Shown piece after piece: positions 13,752-21,098 of a stretch of 34,038 nucleotides of DNA; the first letter of the stretch is position 1, and each line of letters begins with the position of its first letter. The position numbers and the translations under genes are program-made. The notes below the pieces were generated by a model. The model was given only the letters and a program-made list of their open reading frames with translations. It was not told the origin of the DNA and did not search any database. The DNA is from JACDAN01 sp036380355 (GTDB lineage Bacteria > Actinomycetota > Thermoleophilia > Gaiellales > Gaiellaceae), in NCBI GenBank assembly GCA_036380355.1, contig DASVEW010000028.1:1-34038 (forward strand). Reading direction: 5' to 3'.

Positions 13752-14517
13752 CGGGCTGTGACAGCTCGGCGCGCCGCCAGAGTCTCTCGAGCGAGCTCGC
13801 TAGGCGCTCGGGCTCGATCCGGTGGGGAGGGTCGAAGTGGTGGCGATCCTCGAACACTTCGAGCTCGAAGTCCGGGAACACTCCGCCCAGACGTTTCGCG
13901 ATCTCTTCGTACTGGTCCGGGTTGCTGAGCGCGCCGAGCGCGAAGTAGACAGGACGGTCGAAGCGGCGGAGGGCCTCGCGGTCGATGTCGCTCCCCTTGA
14001 ACGCGCGCTGGATCGCGCGGATCCCTGCCGGACGCTTGGCCATCCAGGGCGGCGGCTCGCCGGCCGGCGGCGCGGGGAGCGCGACGTCCGGCCTGACGCC
14101 GAACCGCATGAAGGTCGACATGAACTGCTCGTCCGGAAGGGCTTCGAGCCGGCCGTGCTCGAGCCAGAGCGCCTTCTCCGCTGGGCTGAGGTCCCAGTCT
14201 CCCGCCCAGGCGGGCTCGAGCAGGGCCAGGCTCGCGAGCCGCTCCGGTCTGGCCGCGGCGAACGCGAGCGAGGCCGCTCCTCCGCCCGAGTATCCGACGA
14301 GATGGAACCGCTCCCAACCGTGTGCGTCCGCCTCGCGCAGCACGCCCGCGATCTCGACCTCGAGGCTGTAGTCCTCCGGGGGCTCCGGCGTCGCGTAGAC
14401 CTCGAGATCCTTGGCGACCGCGTCGACGTCCGGGCCAAGCGCGGCGACGAGAGCGCCGTAGGCAGGCTCCGCCGGGAGCACGATTCCCGGAAGCAGGATG
14501 GCCCGAACGGTGGTCAA
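13741..14517 (-). CDS. Alpha/beta hydrolase
   Basis: The 258-residue protein has an alpha/beta-hydrolase fold. A first strand with an oxyanion region, AILLPGIVLPAEPAYGAL, is followed by the nucleophile elbow HLVGYSGGGAASLAFA with a serine. A late VYFALGALSNPDQYEEI strand probably carries the acid, and EVFEDRHHFDPPHRI the catalytic histidine. The substrate cannot be deduced. The only workable start near the fold is TTG at 14517, seven bases after the rlmD stop, so it is probably translated from the rlmD transcript. It is convergent with the CBU_0592-like gene and overlaps it by 11 bases. Confidence 0.88.
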   Translation of the reverse strand: MTTVRAILLPGIVLPAEPAYGALVAALGPDVDAVAKDLEVYATPEPPEDYSLEVEIAGVLREADAHGWERFHLVGYSGGGAASLAFAAARPERLASLALLEPAWAGDWDLSPAEKALWLEHGRLEALPDEQFMSTFMRFGVRPDVALPAPPAGEPPPWMAKRPAGIRAIQRAFKGSDIDREALRRFDRPVYFALGALSNPDQYEEIAKRLGGVFPDFELEVFEDRHHFDPPHRIEPERLASSLERLWRRAELSQPVSR

Positions 14518-14524
14518 CCCGACC

Positions 14525-15886
14525 TCAGGCGCGTTCCAGCAGCGCCACGCACTCCACGTGCGGTGTGTGCGGGAACATGTCGACCGGGCGCGCGCGCTTC
14601 AGCTCGTAGCCCCAGTCCTCCCGGAGCTGCTTCGCGTTGCCGGCCAGCGTCGTCGGGTTGCACGAGACGTACACGATCCGCGACGCGCCGAGCCGGCCGA
14701 GCCTGCGCACCGCCTTGTTCGAGAGACCGGCCCGTGGCGGGTCCACGACCACGACGTCGGGGTCGCCCGACCGGTCCCTCAGCTCCTCGATCGCCTGCCC
14801 GACGTCGCCCGCGAAGAACGCCGCGTTCGGGATCCCGTTCAGGTCGGCGTTCTCGAGCGCGCAGGCGATCGACTCCTCCGAGACGTCCACGCCCCAGACC
14901 GTGAGCGCCTCCGACGCCATCGAGAGCCCGATCGTCCCGATCCCGCAGTAGAGGTCCCAGACGGTCTCCTCGCCGGTGAGCCCGGCGGCGTCGATCGCGA
15001 GCTCGTAGAGCCTCTCCGCCATCTCGGTGTTCGTCTGGAGAAACGCGTTCGGCCGCACGCGGAACCGGAGTCCCAGGAGCTGCTCCTCGATCGCCTCGTC
15101 GCCCCACAGCAGCGTTGTCGGGAGGTTCGTCACCTCCGCCGGCCGGTCGTTGACGGCGTGATGGATCGACCGCACCTCCGGAAATCGCCGCAGAGCCGCC
15201 ACGAACCCGTCGGGATCCCACTCCCCGGGGGCTGTCACGAGCTGGACGAGCACCTGCCCGCTGTTCCGCCCCTCCCGGTAGACGAGGTGGCGGAGGAAAC
15301 CCGTGCCTTCGGCCTGGTCGTAGGCGGGCAGGCCGGTGTCCCGGGCCCAGGCCCGCACGGCTTCCCGGACACGGTTGCCGAGCTCGGTGGTCAGCCAGCA
15401 CTCGACGACGTCGATCACCTCGTCCCAGCGCCCCGCCTTGTGGAACCCGAGCACCGGCCCCGAGGGCCCGGGCGCGAACGAGTACTCGAGCTTGTTGCGG
15501 TAGCGGAAGACCGACTCGGCGGGGAGGATCGGCTCGAGCGGCGGCTCCGCGAGCCCGCCGATCCGCGCCAGCGCGTCCCGGACCTGCGCTTCCTTCGACT
15601 CGACCTGCGCCTCGTAGGCCAGGTCCTGGAAGCGGCAGCCGCCGCACGCGGGGTAGTGGTCGCACGGCGCCTCAACGCGCTTCGGGCTCGGCTCGAGCAC
15701 CTCGACAGCCAACGCCTCGGCGTGGCGCCGCTGCACCTTGGTCACCCTGGCCCGCACGCGGTCCCCGGGCAGCCCGCGCCGGACGAAGACGACGAAGCCG
15801 TTCAGGCGCGCGACGCCGTTCCCCCCGTAGGCGAGCGACTCGATCTCGAGCTCGAGCTCCTGGTCCCGGGCGACGGGCGCGGCCAT
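14525..15886 (-). CDS. rlmD: 23S rRNA (uracil-C5)-methyltransferase, RlmD/RumA type
   Basis: The 453-residue enzyme adds a methyl group to uridine C5 in rRNA. Residues 1-60 form a TRAM RNA-binding domain (ELEIESLAYGGNGVARLNG). Cysteines in CDHYPACGGCRFQDL can bind a 4Fe-4S cluster. The catalytic domain has the SAM loop WDLYCGIGTIGLSMA, VVVDPPRAGL and the nucleophile cysteine in YVSCNPTTLAGN, and ends FPHTPHVECVALLERA. The exact target base, and the choice between RlmD, RlmC and TrmA, is not certain from sequence, but the cluster cysteines favour an RlmD/RlmC type. The ATG at 15886 has a TAGGCT -10 six bases upstream, in the 23-base gap after the ABC permease gene. Confidence 0.93.
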   Translation of the reverse strand: MAAPVARDQELELEIESLAYGGNGVARLNGFVVFVRRGLPGDRVRARVTKVQRRHAEALAVEVLEPSPKRVEAPCDHYPACGGCRFQDLAYEAQVESKEAQVRDALARIGGLAEPPLEPILPAESVFRYRNKLEYSFAPGPSGPVLGFHKAGRWDEVIDVVECWLTTELGNRVREAVRAWARDTGLPAYDQAEGTGFLRHLVYREGRNSGQVLVQLVTAPGEWDPDGFVAALRRFPEVRSIHHAVNDRPAEVTNLPTTLLWGDEAIEEQLLGLRFRVRPNAFLQTNTEMAERLYELAIDAAGLTGEETVWDLYCGIGTIGLSMASEALTVWGVDVSEESIACALENADLNGIPNAAFFAGDVGQAIEELRDRSGDPDVVVVDPPRAGLSNKAVRRLGRLGASRIVYVSCNPTTLAGNAKQLREDWGYELKRARPVDMFPHTPHVECVALLERA

Positions 15887-15892
15887 CGTCCG

Positions 15893-15898
15893 AGCCTA
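15893..15898 (-). promoter_or_regulatory. Leaderless -10 element of rlmD
   Basis: TAGGCT on the minus strand lies exactly six bases before the ATG at 15886, within the short gap after the permease stop. rlmD can therefore be transcribed independently of the ABC operon. Confidence 0.55.
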
Positions 15899-15909
15899 GC
15901 GCCCTCGGG

Positions 15910-16656
15910 CTAGGTGATGTCCCGACGGCGGAGCCGCTCGGTGCCGGCCGCGCCGATGACGGCGATCCAGCCCAGGGAGACGCCGACGCCGGCCCAGTAC
16001 GGAAGGAGATCGTCCGTCGTGCCGTCGGCGGAGTCCAGCGCCTGGAACGGGAGGTAGTCCGCGAGCCCGTCGAGGTCGAGCAGCCCCAGGACGCCGATCA
16101 GAATCGTCTCGGCGAGGAAGAGCCAGATCAGCGTGCCGACGAGCGCGACGACCTGGCTCTGGACGAGCGTGCCGATCGCGACGCCGAGCAGCGCCCAGAG
16201 CAGCGCGAAGAGCAGCATCTGCGCCGCCCGCCTGACGACCTGTCCGTCGGTCGCGTGGATTGCTTCTCCCACGATGGAGAGCCACGTCACCGCGACAGCC
16301 GAGAGGATCGCCAGCGCCACGAGCGCGAACACGACGGCCAGCAGGAGCGCCGCCACCGCCTTTGCACCGACGACCCGCTCGCGACGCGGCTCGGTCAGGA
16401 GCGTGGGAGTGATCGTCCCATGGCGGAACTCGCTGGTGATGATCGTGATCCCGAGGACGATTCCGAGCAGCGCGGCGACGCCGATCCCCTCCACCAGGCC
16501 CCGCTGATACTCCGGCTCGGCAAGCTGCTCCTCCGACGTGGAGCCGAGGTCGGCCGCCGTCCCGAGGCCGGCAAGCAGAACGATCACCGCGAGGTATCCC
16601 CACCAGCCGCGGGTGGTGCGGACCTTGAGGAGCTCGGAGCGGAGAAGGTCGATCAC
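15910..16656 (-). CDS. ABC-2 type transporter permease
   Basis: The 248-residue membrane protein has about six helices and the ABC-2 permease pattern: LLRSELLKVRTTRGWWGYLAV, then TSEFRHGTITPTLLTEPRRERVV before helix three, and a final helix ending in TERLRRRDIT. It would form the membrane pore of a two-component exporter with the ATPase just upstream. The GTG start at 16656 overlaps the ATPase stop by four bases (GTGA). The substrate is unknown; this family exports antibiotics, lipids and other small molecules. Confidence 0.9.
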   Translation of the reverse strand: MIDLLRSELLKVRTTRGWWGYLAVIVLLAGLGTAADLGSTSEEQLAEPEYQRGLVEGIGVAALLGIVLGITIITSEFRHGTITPTLLTEPRRERVVGAKAVAALLLAVVFALVALAILSAVAVTWLSIVGEAIHATDGQVVRRAAQMLLFALLWALLGVAIGTLVQSQVVALVGTLIWLFLAETILIGVLGLLDLDGLADYLPFQALDSADGTTDDLLPYWAGVGVSLGWIAVIGAAGTERLRRRDIT

Positions 16657-17537
16657 TCGGTCGTCTCGCCCCCCGTCAGCTCGAGGAAGACCTCCTCGAG
16701 CGTCGCCCGCTCGACGCCGAGCTCGTGGAGGACGACGCCGTTCGCCGCCGCCAGCTCGCCGACGCGCTCGGGGGGCGCATCGACCAGGAGCACGCCGCCG
16801 GCCTCGTCGCCGTCGATGCCTTCGGTTGCCAGCACCTCGCGCAGCCGCGCCGGATCGGGTGTCCGCACGCGGGTCGCGCCCTGCGCGCCCGCCAGCACCT
16901 CGGCCACCGTCGCCTGCTGCACGAGCCGGCCGCGATGGATGATCACGACGCGGTCGACGGTCTGGGCGACCTCGGCGAGCACGTGGCTCGAGATGAGGAT
17001 GGTCCGCCCTTCGGTTGCGAGCGACCGCAGGAGATCCCGGAGCCACCGGATGCCGGCCGGGTCGAGCCCGTTCGCCGGCTCGTCGAGCACCAGCACCTCG
17101 GGATCGCCGAGGAGCGCCGCAGCGAGCCCCAGCCGCTGGCGCATCCCGAGCGAGTAGCCCCTCACGCGACGCTTCGCCGACGCGCTCAGCTCGACGAGCG
17201 CCAGGACCTCCTCGACCCGCGAGCGCGGCAGCCCTGCCGCTGCGGCCAGCACTCGCAGGTGGTTCCGGCCCGAGCGGCCGGGATGCACCTCGCTCGCCTC
17301 GAGCACCGCGCCGACCCGGTGCAGCGGCCGATCGAGCCGGCGGTACGGCACACCGAGGACGACCGCGCGCCCGGCGTCCGGATGCACGAGATCGAGGATC
17401 GAGCGGAGGGTGGTCGATTTGCCCGCGCCGTTGGGGCCGAGGAAGCCGGTGATCGTCCCCGGCTCGACGCGGAAGCTCAGGCCCGCAACCGCCTGTGTCT
17501 TCCCGAAGCGCTTGCTGAGGTTCTCGACCTCGATCAC
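16653..17537 (-). CDS. ABC transporter ATP-binding protein
   Basis: The 294-residue ATPase has all nucleotide-binding motifs: Walker A GFLGPNGAGKSTT (about residues 35-43), signature YSLGMRQRLGLA, Walker B VLVLDEPANGLDP and the switch histidine in LISSHVLAEVAQT. The C-terminal extension (about 215-294) ends ATLEEVFLELTGG, typical of ATPases paired with ABC-2 permeases. It powers export through the permease downstream. The GTG start at 17537 overlaps the stop of the YjbQ gene by four bases, and its own stop overlaps the permease start in the same way, so three genes form one coupled operon. Confidence 0.94.
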   Translation of the reverse strand: MIEVENLSKRFGKTQAVAGLSFRVEPGTITGFLGPNGAGKSTTLRSILDLVHPDAGRAVVLGVPYRRLDRPLHRVGAVLEASEVHPGRSGRNHLRVLAAAAGLPRSRVEEVLALVELSASAKRRVRGYSLGMRQRLGLAAALLGDPEVLVLDEPANGLDPAGIRWLRDLLRSLATEGRTILISSHVLAEVAQTVDRVVIIHRGRLVQQATVAEVLAGAQGATRVRTPDPARLREVLATEGIDGDEAGGVLLVDAPPERVGELAAANGVVLHELGVERATLEEVFLELTGGETTE

Positions 17538-17929
17538 GAAAGCGGCGTTACCAGCACCTTCCGGTCGCGCGGGCCGTCGAACTCGCAGAAGAAGATTCCC
17601 TGCCAGGTGCCGAGGGCGAGGCGGCCGCCTTCCAGTGGGACGACCACCTGCGGGCTCATCAGCGCGGCGCGGATGTGGGACGGCGCGTTCTCGTCCCCGG
17701 CCTCGACGTGCTCCCAGCCCCACTCGTCTCCGACCATGCGCTCGAGCGCACGCTCGAAGTCGCGGGCGACCGCCGGGTCCGCGTGCTCGTTGATCGTGAC
17801 GCCAGCGGTCGTATGCGGGACGAAGACGAGCGCCGCGGCCGCGTCGGTCCCCTCCAGCGCGGCCTGAACCTCGTGGGTGATCTCGAGCAGCTGGGTGCGC
17901 CGCTCCGTGCGGACGGTGATCTGGCGCAA
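17534..17929 (-). CDS. yjbQ: YjbQ family (UPF0047) protein
   Basis: The 131-residue protein matches the UPF0047/YjbQ family. Family signatures are ITVRTERRTQLLEITHEV, the metal-binding VPHTTAGVTINEHADP, NAPSHIRAALMS and GTWQGIFFCEFDGPR near the end. YjbQ proteins form trimers with a buried metal site, and some have weak thiamin-phosphate-synthase activity. The physiological role is unclear. The only start that keeps the first strand is TTG 17929. A TAGGAT hexamer seven bases upstream overlaps the -10 of the divergent peptidase gene. It is the first gene of a coupled operon with an ABC exporter, an unusual partnership. Confidence 0.88.
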   Translation of the reverse strand: MRQITVRTERRTQLLEITHEVQAALEGTDAAAALVFVPHTTAGVTINEHADPAVARDFERALERMVGDEWGWEHVEAGDENAPSHIRAALMSPQVVVPLEGGRLALGTWQGIFFCEFDGPRDRKVLVTPLS

Positions 17930-17935
17930 GGCGAC

Positions 17936-17942
17936 TATCCTA
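17936..17942. promoter_or_regulatory. Shared bidirectional -10 element between yjbQ and the peptidase gene
   Basis: The seven bases TATCCTA read TATCCT on the plus strand, six bases before GTG 17948. They read TAGGAT on the minus strand, seven bases before TTG 17929. Only 18 bases separate the two start codons, so one symmetric element appears to serve both leaderless genes. Confidence 0.6.
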
Positions 17943-17947
17943 AAGTC

Positions 17948-19444
17948 GTGGCCAGCGCCCCCTCGACCAGCCCAGAGCTGGACACCTATCGCGAGCGCAT
18001 CGACCGCTTCATCGCCGAGCTCGACCAGGAGTATTACCTCCACTACGCGGGCCACAAGGACACGCTCGACCTGAAGCCGCTCTACGAGGCGTACCCCGAG
18101 CTCTCGCAGCTCGAGCGCGCGCAGGCCCTCGGCGAGGCCGCGAACGGAGACCGCGGCGTCTCCGAGCTCTGGCGCTTCGCCTCGGAGAACTACCTCGCCG
18201 AGCTGACGCGCGAGCACGCCGAGCGCAGCGCGACCCTCGAGGCGCAGCTCGAGGCGGAGGTCGACGGCGAGACGATCGGCTACCGGATGATCCGGCCGAC
18301 CGTCGCGAACGAGGAGGATCGCGCCCGCCGGCAGCGGCTCGAGGACGCCCGGAACCGCCTGACGGAGGAGCACATCAACCCGATCCACGTCGACGGCGTC
18401 GCGACGCTCAACGAGGCGGTTCCGCGGCTCGGCTCCCCGACGTACGCCGAGCTCTACCGGCGCTTCGGGTTCAAGCTGGACGAGCTTGCCGACCAGTGCC
18501 GCGCCGTGCTCGAGTCCACCGAGGCCCTGTACGAGCGGGAGGCGGACAAGCTCTTCCGCGCCCGTGCTGGCGTGGGGCTCGGCGAGGCGGAGCGCTGGGA
18601 CGTCGCGCGCGTCTTCCGGGCACCGGGCTGGGACAAGGCGTTCCCGGCCGAGAAGATGCTGCCCGCGCTCGAGGTGACGCTTGCCGACCTCGGGATCGAC
18701 CTGCGCGCGCAGCAGAACGTCGAGCTGGACATCGAGCAGCGCCCCAAGAAGAGCCCGCGCGCCTTCTGCGCGCCGATCGAGGTGCCCGGCCGGGTCGTGC
18801 TCGTCATCCAGCCGATGGGCGGCGCCGACGACTGGCGCGCGCTCTTCCACGAGGCCGGCCACACCGAGCACTACGCCCACGTCAACCCGGACCTGCCCGT
18901 CGAGGCCAGGCGCCTCGGCGACGTGTCCGTGACCGAGGCCTGGGCGACGCTGATGGAGCACTTCCTGCTCGAGCCCGGCTGGCTCGCCCGCCGGCTCGAC
19001 TTCCCGCGCCCGGACGAGTTCGCGGCCGAGGCCGCCGCGGGCTCGCTCTATCTCCTGCGTCGCTACTGCGGGAAGCTCCTCTACGAGCTCGAGTTCCACG
19101 CGGCGACGGAGCTCGACGAGAAGGCGATGGCGTCCCGCTACGTCGAGATCCTCGGCAACGCCCTCAAGATCGAGCCGAGCCCGACGGACTATCTGGGCGA
19201 CATCGACCCGAGCTTCTACGTCACGGGCTACCTCCGATCCTGGGCGCTCCAGGCGCAGTTGCGGAACCACTTCCGCGAGCGCTTCGGCTCCGACTGGTTC
19301 GCGAGCCGCGAGGCGGGAAGCATGCTGCGGGAGCTCTGGGGCGAGGGCCACCGCCTGAACGCGGACGAGCTGCTCGCCGACGTCACGGGCGAGGAGCTCG
19401 AGATGGAGGCGTTCGCCGAGAGCCTCCGCGAGCAGCTTCGCTGA
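17948..19444 (+). CDS. Gluzincin metallopeptidase, M3-like
   Basis: A 498-residue zinc peptidase. The active site HEAGH is at residues 301-305 (ALFHEAGHTEHYAHV), and a further ligand glutamate lies 25 residues later (SVTEAWATLMEHF, Glu330). That is the H-E-x-x-H-x25-E spacing typical of oligopeptidase F/M3 enzymes. The N-terminal half is a helical substrate-channel region rich in acidic and arginine residues. The C-terminal part has YLRSWALQAQLRNHFRERFG and ends FAESLREQLR. There is no signal peptide, so it probably degrades short peptides in the cytoplasm. GTG 17948 is chosen because the -10 TATCCT lies six bases upstream, and the start codon itself would be the first transcribed base. Confidence 0.9.
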   Translation: MASAPSTSPELDTYRERIDRFIAELDQEYYLHYAGHKDTLDLKPLYEAYPELSQLERAQALGEAANGDRGVSELWRFASENYLAELTREHAERSATLEAQLEAEVDGETIGYRMIRPTVANEEDRARRQRLEDARNRLTEEHINPIHVDGVATLNEAVPRLGSPTYAELYRRFGFKLDELADQCRAVLESTEALYEREADKLFRARAGVGLGEAERWDVARVFRAPGWDKAFPAEKMLPALEVTLADLGIDLRAQQNVELDIEQRPKKSPRAFCAPIEVPGRVVLVIQPMGGADDWRALFHEAGHTEHYAHVNPDLPVEARRLGDVSVTEAWATLMEHFLLEPGWLARRLDFPRPDEFAAEAAAGSLYLLRRYCGKLLYELEFHAATELDEKAMASRYVEILGNALKIEPSPTDYLGDIDPSFYVTGYLRSWALQAQLRNHFRERFGSDWFASREAGSMLRELWGEGHRLNADELLADVTGEELEMEAFAESLREQLR

Positions 19445-19495
19445 CTCCTCGGTGCCCGTTCCGCGACGATCTCGCGCGGGGCGACGCCAGGCGGT

Positions 19496-19501
19496 TAAAA
19501 C
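19496..19501 (+). promoter_or_regulatory. Possible leaderless -10 of the 19508 hydrolase
   Basis: TAAAAC lies six bases before the ATG at 19508. It deviates from the TANNNT consensus at the last position but has the same spacing as others here. Confidence 0.4.
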
Positions 19502-19507
19502 TTAGGG

Positions 19508-20365
19508 ATGCAGATGCCTGAGACGCACTACGCGCAGAGCGGTGAGGTCAACATCGCCTACCAGGTGATCGGCGAGGGGCCGATCGACCTCGTCTACATG
19601 CCGGGCTTCATCTCGCACGTCGAGCTGAGCTGGGGGCTGCCCGGCCGCGGCGAGTTCCTGAACGCGCTCGGCGAGTTCGCGCGGGTCATCCAGCTCGACA
19701 AGCGCGGGACCGGGATGTCCGACCGGGTGCGCGACCTGCCGACGCTCGAGACGCGGATCGCCGACGTGTGCGCGGTCATGGACGCGGTCGGGTCGGAGCG
19801 CGCCGCACTCTTCGGCGTCGACGCCGGCGGACCGGCGAACATCCTCTTCGCGGCGAGCCACCCGGATCGCACCGCGGCGCTGATCCTCTTCGGCACCTCC
19901 GCCCGCTTCCTCCGCTCCGAGGAGCATCCGTACGGCCCGACCGAGGAGGAGTACTGCGACCGGATCATCAGGGACATGCAGCGGTGGGGCAGCCTCGAGC
20001 ACGGCGTGGACGTGATGCGCCTCTACGCGCCGAGCCTCGCCTCGGCGGGCGACGACATGGCCCGCGACTGGGCCTCGTACTTCCGGGAGAGCGCAAGCCC
20101 GGAGACGTTCGCCGACTTCCAGCGGATCAACATGGAGATCGACGTCTGCGGCCTGCTCGACGACATCCAGGTTCCGACACTCGTCGTGCACCGGACGGGC
20201 GACAAGGTCGTGGACATCGGCGCCGGCCGCTTCCTCGCCGAGCGGATCCCCGGCGCCGAGTTCGTCGAGCTCCCAGGCGCGGACCACACGCCCTTCACGG
20301 CGGATGCCGAGCCTCTCGTCGAGGCGGTCCGCGAGTTTCTCTCCCGCGTGCCGGCCCGGGCCTAG
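19508..20365 (+). CDS. Alpha/beta-hydrolase-fold protein without serine nucleophile
   Basis: The 285-residue protein is closely similar to the N-terminal domain of hydrolase-cyclase fusions such as the one at 33011. Shared segments include ARVIQLDKRGTGMSDRV, then ERAALFGVDAGGPANILFAA, then VPTLVVHRTGDKVVDIGAG and the FVELPGADHTPF histidine region. In the family the elbow is normally G-x-S-x-G; here it reads GVDAGG, with aspartate at the nucleophile position, so classical serine hydrolase activity is doubtful. It carries no cyclase domain. It may bind a ligand or use an aspartate nucleophile as haloalkane dehalogenases do; these cannot be told apart from sequence. It ends four bases inside the convergent ferritin gene. 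Confidence 0.85.
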   Translation: MQMPETHYAQSGEVNIAYQVIGEGPIDLVYMPGFISHVELSWGLPGRGEFLNALGEFARVIQLDKRGTGMSDRVRDLPTLETRIADVCAVMDAVGSERAALFGVDAGGPANILFAASHPDRTAALILFGTSARFLRSEEHPYGPTEEEYCDRIIRDMQRWGSLEHGVDVMRLYAPSLASAGDDMARDWASYFRESASPETFADFQRINMEIDVCGLLDDIQVPTLVVHRTGDKVVDIGAGRFLAERIPGAEFVELPGADHTPFTADAEPLVEAVREFLSRVPARA

Positions 20366-20886
20366 AGGGCTCCGCCGGCCGCCGGCGGCGCGCCGGCCTC
20401 GAGCGGGCTCTCCTCTCCGCCGGTCCGGGCCAGGATCTCCTCCACGAGCAGGAGGTTGTCGCCGGCCCGCTCGACCGTGGCCAGCAGGTGGGACATCGAC
20501 GCGACCTCCTCGCGCTGCTCCTGCAGGAACCAGTGCAGGAACTGCTCGCCGACGAGGTTCTCCTCCCGCGCCAGCTCGACGAGGGCGACGATCTGGTCGG
20601 TGACGCGCTTCTCCTGCTCGAGCGCGAGCGCGACCGGCTCTCTAGCGTCGCCGAAGTCGGTCTTCGGCGCCTCGACGCCCGGGATCCGAACGGGCGCGTC
20701 TGCGTCCAGGAGGAACTGCACCATCATCATCGCGTGGTTCCGCTCCTCGACCGCCTGGCGGTAGAAGTGCGCGGCGAGCTCGGGCAGCGACTCGGCGTCG
20801 TAGTGCACCGCGATCGCCACGTACTGCTGCGACGCCCCGTACTCGGACGCAATCTGCTCGTTGAGGGCGTCCTCGAAGCGCGCCAC
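20362..20886 (-). CDS. Ferritin (bacterial non-haem type)
   Basis: The 174-residue four-helix protein has ferroxidase ligands in the expected order: EYGASQQYVAIAVHYDAE on helix A, AVEERNHAMMMVQFLLD on helix B, ALALEQEKRVTD on helix C and FLHWFLQEQREEV on helix D. It oxidises Fe(II) and stores iron in a 24-subunit shell in the cytoplasm. The tail is Gly/Ala/Pro-rich. The GTG start at 20886 follows the -10 TAGAGT (20898-20893) by six bases. The end overlaps the neighbouring hydrolase gene by four bases. No Fur- or DtxR-like box was recognised. Confidence 0.95.
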   Translation of the reverse strand: MARFEDALNEQIASEYGASQQYVAIAVHYDAESLPELAAHFYRQAVEERNHAMMMVQFLLDADAPVRIPGVEAPKTDFGDAREPVALALEQEKRVTDQIVALVELAREENLVGEQFLHWFLQEQREEVASMSHLLATVERAGDNLLLVEEILARTGGEESPLEAGAPPAAGGAL

Positions 20887-20892
20887 GCGGTG

Positions 20893-20898
20893 ACTCTA
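20893..20898 (-). promoter_or_regulatory. Leaderless -10 element of the ferritin gene
   Basis: TAGAGT on the minus strand is followed by six bases and GTG at 20886. Confidence 0.55.
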
Positions 20899-20939
20899 AC
20901 GCCGGGCGAGGCTCCGACATGCTGATGCTTCGCCGCCGG

Positions 20940-21060
20940 GTGCGATGGGGGGTGCGAGCCAAGGACGCAGGGAGTGCCCGTATCCCGAGATACGGGCGCG
21001 ACTGAGGACGCGGGCTGGCGCCGCCCAGCGCGGACCGGGGGCACAAGCCTCGGCGTGTCG
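20940..21060. other. Structured intergenic region, possible small RNA or repeat element
   Basis: About 120 bases with no credible coding. A perfect 9-bp stem, GCCCGTATC-CCGA-GATACGGGC, lies at 20976-20997. A second hairpin, GCTGG-6-CCAGC, is at 21014-21029. Direct repeats of AGGACGC flank the first hairpin (20962-20968 and 21005-21011). The layout could be a non-coding RNA, a mobile palindromic repeat, or a terminator for one of the divergent neighbours. I do not recognise the family. Confidence 0.45.
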
Positions 21061-21081
21061 GGGTCTCAACGTCCTGGAAAC

Positions 21082-21098
21082 TGAATAGGCTTTATTCA
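21082..21098. promoter_or_regulatory. -10 element and inverted repeat on the start of the cpgS-like gene
   Basis: TAGGCT (21086-21091) lies six bases before the ATG at 21098, predicting a leaderless transcript. An inverted repeat, TGAATA-GGCTT-TATTCA, spans the same bases and ends on the first base of the start codon, a plausible repressor site. Confidence 0.5.

Noticed and set aside
13822..14904. Plus-strand frames opposite the hydrolase and rlmD genes
   Set aside because: Composition is typical of antisense shadows and no motif is present, whereas the minus-strand genes are clear.
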